64,000 nt of DNA from contig JAGTXO010000010.1 in assembly GCA_019448385.1 (NCBI GenBank), forward strand, positions 62,001-126,000, given 5' to 3'. The notes beneath the pieces were generated by a model that saw only the letters and a list, made by a program, of their open reading frames with translations, did not search any database and was not told the origin of the DNA. A program made the translations under genes and the position numbers. The DNA is from Diacronema lutheri (lineage: Eukaryota > Haptophyta > Pavlovophyceae > Pavlovales > Pavlovaceae). Positions 57,841 to 64,000 of the stretch are shown piece after piece (positions within the stretch are counted from its first letter, which is position 1; each line of letters starts with the position of its first letter).

Positions 57841-60718
57841 ATGGCGACGATGTCCGCGGCCGACTGCAAGGACGCCGGCACATCTCTCTACAAGGAGGGG
57901 GATTTTGCCAAGGCGGGCGGCAAGTACGCGGAGGCGCTCGGGCTGCTTCCGCCGCCACCGTCGAGCGCCGCCGACGAGGAGCTGCGCCAAAAGCTGCGCC
58001 TCAACCTCGCGCAGTGCTACCTCAAGCTGTCGTCCTTCCGCGCGGCGGAGGAGCAGTGCGACGCGGCGCTCGCCGTGGACGCGGGCTGCGCCAAGGCGCT
58101 CTTCCGGCGTGGGCAGGCGCGGATCGGTCGAGACGCGCTGCCCGAGGCGCTGGCCGACCTCCTCGCCGCGTGCAAGCTCGACCCAAAGTCGCGCGAGCTG
58201 CGCGCAGAGTATGACGAGCTGAAGAATCTGACCGCCGCTCACCCGACGCTTCCGAACCGGCTCGGCGACCTGCGCGTGGTGGAGGAGAAGGCGCTGCGGC
58301 AGCTGCACACGGGCCGCGCCGACGACGCGCTCCGCACCTTTGCGCTCATCCAGCGAGAGTGCGACTCGGACACGGTTGAGGTCCAGCTGCCGCAGTGGGA
58401 GGCGCGCGCCGCGCTCGGCATGGGCAGCGCGCACCGCCACGCGGGCCGGCGCGCGGAGGCGCGCGAGGCTTTCGAGCGCGCGCTCGATCGGGCGATCAGC
58501 GAGCACGCGCGCGCGCCCGTCCTCGCCGTCTACGCCACCATCTCGCTCTGCCTCCTCGCGAGCGACGCGCCGGCGGGCGAGGCGGGCGCGCGCGCGCTCG
58601 CGCAGCTCGCGTCCACACTCGTCGCCGCCAATGGCCTCGGCGACCGGCTGCTCGCGGCGGCGGCGCACGGCGCGCTGGCGTGTGCGCTGCTGCGCGCGGG
58701 CCGGCCGCGCGACGCGCTCGCACCCGCGCGCGACGCCATCGTGCGCTCTAGCGAAATGGCGGACGCGCACGGCGAGGCGGTCGATCTGATCACCCTCAGC
58801 GCGGTCGAGCGCCGGCTCGTCGCGTCAGAGGGCGCGACGCTCGCCACGGCTGCGGCTGCGGGCGCGGACGGCGCGAGCGCGCAGCTGACGCGCGCGCTCG
58901 AGATTGCGCGCGCGCTCAAGTACCCGCGCCTCGAGGCGGAGGCGCTCGCCGGCCTCGCGTCCGCGCGGCTCGCGCGCGACGACGCGCGCGACGCCGCCGA
59001 GTTCGCCGCCGAGGCCGTTCGCCTCTCGCGCGCGTACAGGCTGCCGCTCGTCGAGGCGGGCGCGCTCGGCGCGCTCGGCGCGGCGAGCCTCGCGCTCGCC
59101 CAACGTAGGCTCGCGCCGCCGGACGGCGCGGAGCTATTGTCCGCCGACACCGCCTTTGAGCGCGCCGCGCAGCTTGCGGACTGCGCCGCGCCTGACGACG
59201 ATGGCGGCCACGATGGTGGCCGGCTTGGCGTCGCGCTGCGCGCGAACGCATACGGCGCGCGGCTTGTGTGCGCGGCCGCCGAGCCGGACGAACGCGCGCG
59301 CGCTGCTCTACTCGTCGACGTCCAAAAGCAGCTCGCGTCTCACATTTTAAAAGCGAGAGAGCATGGCCTCCTTGAGGTGCGTGCGCTGCGTGGCGCGCAG
59401 GCGAGCGGCGCGGGCGCGCGCTGCGCGGGCGCGCGCGCACAGCACGCGGGCGTGCACCATGCGGGGAGGCCATGCCGATACCACGCGGGCGTGCATCGCA
59501 TGCGCCCGCGGTGTGTGCGCGTGTGTGCCACGCGGCGCATCGCGCGCACGGCGCGCGATGGGCCACGGCCATGCGTTCCTTCCCTTTCCTTCCTTTTTCT
59601 CTTCCTAGTTCTCTTATCCTTTCCTCCATTCCCCAGCTCGCGTCTGTGTGCCAGCGAGAGAGCGGAGCGCTGCACGCGCGGCCGGCTCGCGCGCCTCGCT
59701 GGCCGCCGTTCGCCCACAGGCTCTGCGCGCGCTCTGCTACGCAGTCATTCGACGCGTGCCCCTTGCTCGCCTCGTGCGCGCACGCGCCGCTGCCCGTCCG
59801 AATGGCTGACTTGGCTGATTGGCTGTGCTTGTGTGTCTGTCCAACTCTGTCGGGTTGACTGGCTGTGTGTCTGCCTGCCTGGTTGGCTGACGTCATTCCG
59901 GATGGCCGCGCCTCTGTCTGTACGGACTGCCGGACTTCCGGACTGGCTGTGCGCAGGTGGAGCGGCAATGCCTCGCGCACATCGCCGCCGCGTCCCTGCT
60001 CTCCGGTGACATGCTGTCCGCCATCGAGTGTCTTGAGGTGCGCAGCGCCGGTCGGCAACCGCGGTGGAACTGGAGAGTGGGCACTTTCCGGAACTTGCAC
60101 ACCGCCAAGCTCTCCACTTTTTCCCGCGCAGCTCTGCAGCGCAGCGCCGCCAGCGCTCGCGCGTCGTGCGCCAGCCGCTCCGCCGCGCGCTGCGCGCCGC
60201 ATTCCAACAGCAGGAGAGAACATTAATACAGCGCCAGTGCGGCCGTGCATGCGGCCGCCGCGCGCCCACGCGCCCACACGCCGTGCGCCCGCGCGCCCGC
60301 GCGCCCGATCGGCCCGTGGCAGACCGCGCTCACGCTCTCGGGCGACGATGGCGAGTACGACGGGCGCGACGACCACTTGGCCAACCTGGGCGTCGTGCAC
60401 GCCGCGCTCGGCGGCCATGCGCAGGCCGCCGCCTTCTTTCAAAGGGCGGTCGACTCCGCGCGCGCGCGCGGCGTCGGCACGTGGAAGCGCGCCTGCCATG
60501 CGGGCAGGTTGGGGATGGCGCTTGCCGAGAGTGGGGAGCACGAGCGGGCGTGTGTCGCGCTCCTGGAGGCGGTGGACGGGCTGAACGGCGGCGTCAGGGC
60601 AGCCGCGATGCTCAGTGTTGCGGCCAGCGCGCGGGCGGATGGCAGGTTCGCCGATGGTGCGCACCTGCTCGAGCAAGCCTTCCTGCTGTTGCGCTACGGC
60701 GCGGAGGAGGCCTCATGA
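57841..60718 (+). CDS. Tetratricopeptide-repeat protein
   Basis: Exons 57841..59376, 59957..60037 and 60323..60718 (both introns phase 0) give 670 residues. An N-terminal three-repeat TPR block resembles those of co-chaperones: CKDAGTSLYKEGDFAKAGGK, LRLNLAQCYLKLSSFRAAEE and AKALFRRGQARIGRDALPEA. Many further Ala-rich helical repeats follow (ALGMGSAHRHAGRRAEAREA; YPRLEAEALAGLASARLARD), and the last exon adds HLANLGVVHAALGGHAQAAA. It should be a protein-binding scaffold, possibly of Hsp70/Hsp90 clients through the first block. Exon 2 is only 81 bp yet keeps frame and pattern. Intron 1 is 580 bp with a pyrimidine-rich middle. It converges on the cyclase gene, 88 bp between stops. Confidence 0.78.
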
Positions 60719-60806
60719 AGATGCCGCGGCGCAACGGCGCGCGCATCTTTTCGCGCGGTACGTCTGCTGTCTGTGACGTCGTCTTTTCAGCAGCCTCTTT
60801 CTCCTC

Positions 60807-63528
60807 TCACTCCAACTCGCGGCTCCCGGTCCAGCTGTCTGGCGCGATGAAGTCGTGGCTGGCCATGTAGGTGAGCAGCGCGAGCGTCGGCTTGTCCGGC
60901 GCGTCGAGCATCGAATCGTCCTGCGCGGGCGGGAGCGAGACGCACGGCCGTGAGCACAGCACGCGCCCGCCGGACGTGCTGCATCGATTCGCCGCACGGC
61001 ATTGCTGCGGCTGGTGGTGCGCGAGGCCGTGCGAGCGCAACGCAGCGCGGCTCTCACCTCGGCTTGCGCGACGAGGAGCGTGTTGGCCTGCTCGAGCGCG
61101 CTCCTCGCGTCCGCCCACGCGCCCTGCGCAAGAGAACGAGCAAGGCACGATTGGCGGCGCAAGGCGCGAGATGGGGCAGTCAGCAAGGGCGCGGCTCGCG
61201 CGTCACTCGCCCCAGCTCCCGCCTGGCCTTTTGCCCGCCAATGCCACTCGGCGGGGGCCGCGCGCGCGACCGGCGCGCGCGTCGCACGCGAAGGTAGAGC
61301 GCGAGGCCCACGTCAAACGCCGCGCGGAACTCGGGCGTGATCGCGAGCGGGAAGTCGAAGACGCGCTCAACGGACGCCTTTCGCGCGGCGCGGTCCGGAT
61401 GGATGGCGATGCTCGTCGGGCAGTCGTACGTGTACAGGTCGAAGGGCGCCGCGCCGGGCGCGGCAAAGACGCGGTCGATGCGGCGCACACGCGCCTGCAC
61501 GCGCGGCGAGAAGAGGCGGTACGTCTGCTCGGAGATGAGCAGGAGGTTGCCGTACTGCTTCGTCGCGCCCTCGAGACTCATCGCCACATTGGTCGCGGGC
61601 GAGAGGTACGTTGCATCGATCTTCTTTTGCGTGCCGAGGGCGCCTTCGATCGCCCAGCCGACGTGCAGGCCGCAGCCGAGCCGCACCGTGTAGCCTGGCA
61701 GCCGCCGCTGCAACACCGGGTGCTGCACGATCTGCGTGATGTGCGGCGCGCCGCGCACGCAGACGGTGAGCCGGATGAAGGCTGCCATCGCCTTATCGCC
61801 CACCGTCGGCGACCATTTCTCGCCGCCGCGCTGCTCTAGCGACGGCGCGAGGGGCCGCGCGCGCGCCGCGTCGTCCGCCTGCCGCATGCATCGGCTGAGC
61901 TCGTCGCCCGTCCACGCGACGAGGAAGGCGTCGCCAATGTTCTTGTTTGCAAAGCCGCCACAGTCGTGCACGGCGTGATGCACGATGTGTCCGACAGAGT
62001 TGGTGAACGTCATCACCTCCTCTTGCAGGCACTCGGTTGCGTCGGTGAACTGGCGTATGTCGCAAAAGCCGAAGAGGCTGTTCACCTTCCGGCCCATCGC
62101 GATCGGGTCGATGTCACCCGTCGAGCGCAGCACGCGCGCGATCGTGCCGCTGCCGGCGAGGCCGATGCCGACCTGCAGCAGCGAAGCGATCTTTCGGATT
62201 GACTGCTCGAGCTCGTTGAGCTCGTCGAGGGCATCCTCGCCAAACGACTCGAGGGGCTTCATCGGGTCGTTCGAAAACGCGTTCACGATCGTGAAGAGCT
62301 TCTCGATCGGCGCGATGCAGTAGCGCATGGTCACCTGCCCAAAGACGACGACGCCCGCGCCGAGAAGTAGGATGACGAACCAGAGCAGCCCGAGCCCGAA
62401 GCGCGCCTCGTACGCGAGGTCCGTCTTGATCACGAACCCGCCGGTCGAGCACTCGCCGTCGGACGCGCAGCGCGCGCCGGCTCGCACGAGCTCGTACTCG
62501 GCGTCGCGAATCGCAGGCGGGAGCGCGGCGGCGTCGTTCTCCAGCACCGTGCCGTCCGAGGCCTGAAAGTAGGCGAGGTGGAGGAAGCGCGACGATTCGG
62601 CGAGCACGAGGCGCGCGGCAGCCTCGTGCGCCGAGTGCGCCGCGCCCGTCTCGACGTGCGCACGCCAGAGCCGGTCGAGCTGGCCGACGGCCTCGACCTC
62701 AAAGTCGATGCGCGACTTGAGGCTCTGCAGCGAGAGCACGGGGAAGACGATCATCATGACGAGCACGCCCACGACGATCTGCAGGGTGATCGTGTCCTGC
62801 AGCATCCGGCCGACCTCGGACGGGTTGTCGCGCCATGCCGCCTGCGACTCGTCCGCCTGCACTCGGCGCGCGCCGCGCCGTACGTTGACGATCTTGGCGA
62901 GCTTCATCAGGCGCACGAGCCGCAAGAGCCGCACGACGCGCACGAGCCGAGCCTTTTGCGACGCCTCGGCGAGCGCGTCCGCCTGCGACGAGATGTCGCT
63001 CGACGGCGCAAACATCCATCGGACCTCAAGGAGCAGTGTGCCAGTCGCGACCACGTCGAACGGGAAGTAGACAGAGCGGTGGTAGCGCGGGCGCACGCAG
63101 AGGGCGAGCGCGATCTCGACCACGAATAAGAAGAAGCACACGGCCGTCACCGCCGCAAAGGTGCGGTCGTGCTGCATCCCGAGCTCGGCGGCGATGCGCA
63201 CGTCGTCCGCCATGAGCGACCAAAACGTCGCGAACATCATGATGACGGTCGTGGCTTCTGAGTTGAGGAGGGCAAGCGCGTGCTGGGCGCACGTGCGCCG
63301 CGAGCGCGCGCGCGCCGGCTGCACGCGCCCGTCGCCACGGCTGCTCGACGCATCGGAGCCAAATGACTTCACGTCGGAGCGCACGGGCACCGCGCCGGCG
63401 TGCTCGGGCCACACGGCGCGCTGCCGCGAGAAGGTGCTGGACAGCGCAGCTGACACGAGTGTCCCACGCCGCTGCGCGCCCGGGGCACGTGCGCGCTTGA
63501 GTGGCAGCACGTGCGCCGACCGGAACAT
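60807..63528 (-). CDS. Class III nucleotide cyclase with voltage-sensor-like N-terminus
   Basis: Exons 61288..63528, 61058..61123 and 60807..60920 (phase 0) give 806 residues. Four hydrophobic segments at about 84-212 end in an S4-like helix (194-212, KARLVRVVRLLRLVRLMKLA: a basic residue every third position). A fifth helix (249-267) leads to a ~110-residue outside domain with two Cys, then a sixth helix (378-398) and a HAMP-like linker. The cyclase domain has metal-binding D490 (FGFCDIRQFTDATE) and D533 (NKNIGDAFLVAW), then GCGLHVGWAIEGALGTQKKI and YLSPATNVAMSLE. The short last exons match cyclase C-termini (GAWADARSALEQAN; DAPDKPTLALLTYM). It should make cAMP or cGMP at the membrane, perhaps gated by voltage and a ligand. 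Confidence 0.85.
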
Positions 63529-63645
63529 CCTGCGCGAGCCACGCTTGTGGACGGAAGAGAGCCACAAAAACTACGCGCGAGCCAACAGCGCACGAATTGA
63601 AATCTGAGCGGACGCCCTTTTCTAAAGTGGCGGGCGTAACAGCAA
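63529..63645. promoter_or_regulatory. Compact divergent promoter
   Basis: 117 bp between the start codons of the cyclase (-) and the last gene (+). The middle is AT-richer (GAATTGAAATCTGAG, CTTTTCTAAAGTGG). Confidence 0.4.
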
Positions 63646-64000
63646 TGGCGCAGAAGGGTGAGGCCACGCGCAGATCCGGCGCAGGGGCATCCCCTCCCCG
63701 CGATTGCCGCTGAGTGTGACGCGCACGCGCGCGCATGCGCCGCGCGCCACATCGCACGCCCGGCCTACGCGCAGGCTACTTCGACGTGCCCCCCGAGGCG
63801 ATTGAGCCGCCGAAAAAGTCGCTGCCGCACTATGCGCTCCCGAACTTTTCCGTCGTGCTGCCTGACTATGCCAACAACGAGGCGGACGTGATCCGCAGCG
63901 CGTTCAACACGGCCAACTTTCGATCGATCGCCGACCTGCCCGACACCGTCAAGAATGGCGCAGTCAATCGCTCGCGCTTCGAGAAGATGACGATCAACCG
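63646..64000 (+). CDS. Unknown protein, 3' end outside window
   Basis: Exon 1 is only 13 bases (63646..63658, ATGGCGCAGAAGG), spliced in phase 1 across a GTGAGG...GCGCAG intron to exon 2 from 63775. The result starts MAQKGYFDVPPEAIEPPKKS and continues LPHYALPNFSVVLPDYANNE, ADVIRSAFNTANFRSIADLP, DTVKNGAVNRSRFEKMTIN. The sequence is ordered and rich in aromatic and Asn residues, unlike spacer frames, so it is very likely coding. I do not recognise the family; the missing 3' part is needed. Confidence 0.6.

Noticed and set aside
57236-57958. N-terminal extension of NOP14 by ~240 codons
   Set aside because: It is open but unlike the family, and the conserved NOP14 start lies just after the ATG at 57235.

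Overview
This window looks like nuclear DNA of a unicellular alga with a plastid of secondary origin, most likely a haptophyte; the species cannot be read from the sequence. The evidence is: very high GC throughout; genes broken by short GT-AG introns (plus two GC-AG); eukaryote-only families (cytosolic uS3, NOP14, a Vti1 SNARE, a homeodomain protein, a LIM protein, a steroid 5-alpha-reductase, a CCDC146/MBO2-type flagellar coiled coil); and several short N-terminal extensions with a hydrophobic signal peptide ending in an alanine-rich site followed by Phe (GAF-SP, AAF-QP, HGF-AP), the bipartite pre-sequence used by algae with red-derived secondary plastids. I see no rRNA, tRNA, CRISPR array or bacterial operon.

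Layout. 1-11 kb: 5'-truncated ankyrin gene, plastid-type coiled-coil protein, SDR-like protein, inorganic pyrophosphatase (-), and a long low-complexity gene with two striking inverted repeats. 11-20 kb: EEF1A-type methyltransferase (-), 1,224-residue homeodomain protein (-), CCDC146-like protein (+), plastid DUF3007-like protein (-). 20-28 kb: hydroxyproline-rich membrane protein, small membrane ORF, cyclophilin, plastid protein (-), Vti1 SNARE. 28-32.5 kb: a transposon-like block with a PIF/Harbinger DDE transposase flanked by unrecognised genes on the other strand, one with an in-frame stop. 33.5-41 kb: glycosyltransferase-like protein, unknown type II membrane protein, TrpRS (-), small plastid protein, EEP nuclease/phosphatase. 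41-49 kb: 5-alpha-reductase (-), membrane protein with a TIR-like domain (-), two-receiver response regulator (+), uS3 (-). 49-64 kb: LIM protein, duplicated-domain secreted protein, repeat-rich gap, NOP14 (-), TPR protein (+), a class III nucleotide cyclase fused to a voltage-sensor-like segment (-), and the start of one more gene (+).

Gene models were built by joining open frames at GT/GC...AG sites whose phases agree and which restore a continuous protein. Most donors read GTGCG rather than GTAAG. Genes are tightly packed, and several divergent pairs share only 115-380 bp. Many long ORFs in other frames are artefacts of GC-rich sequence and were dropped.
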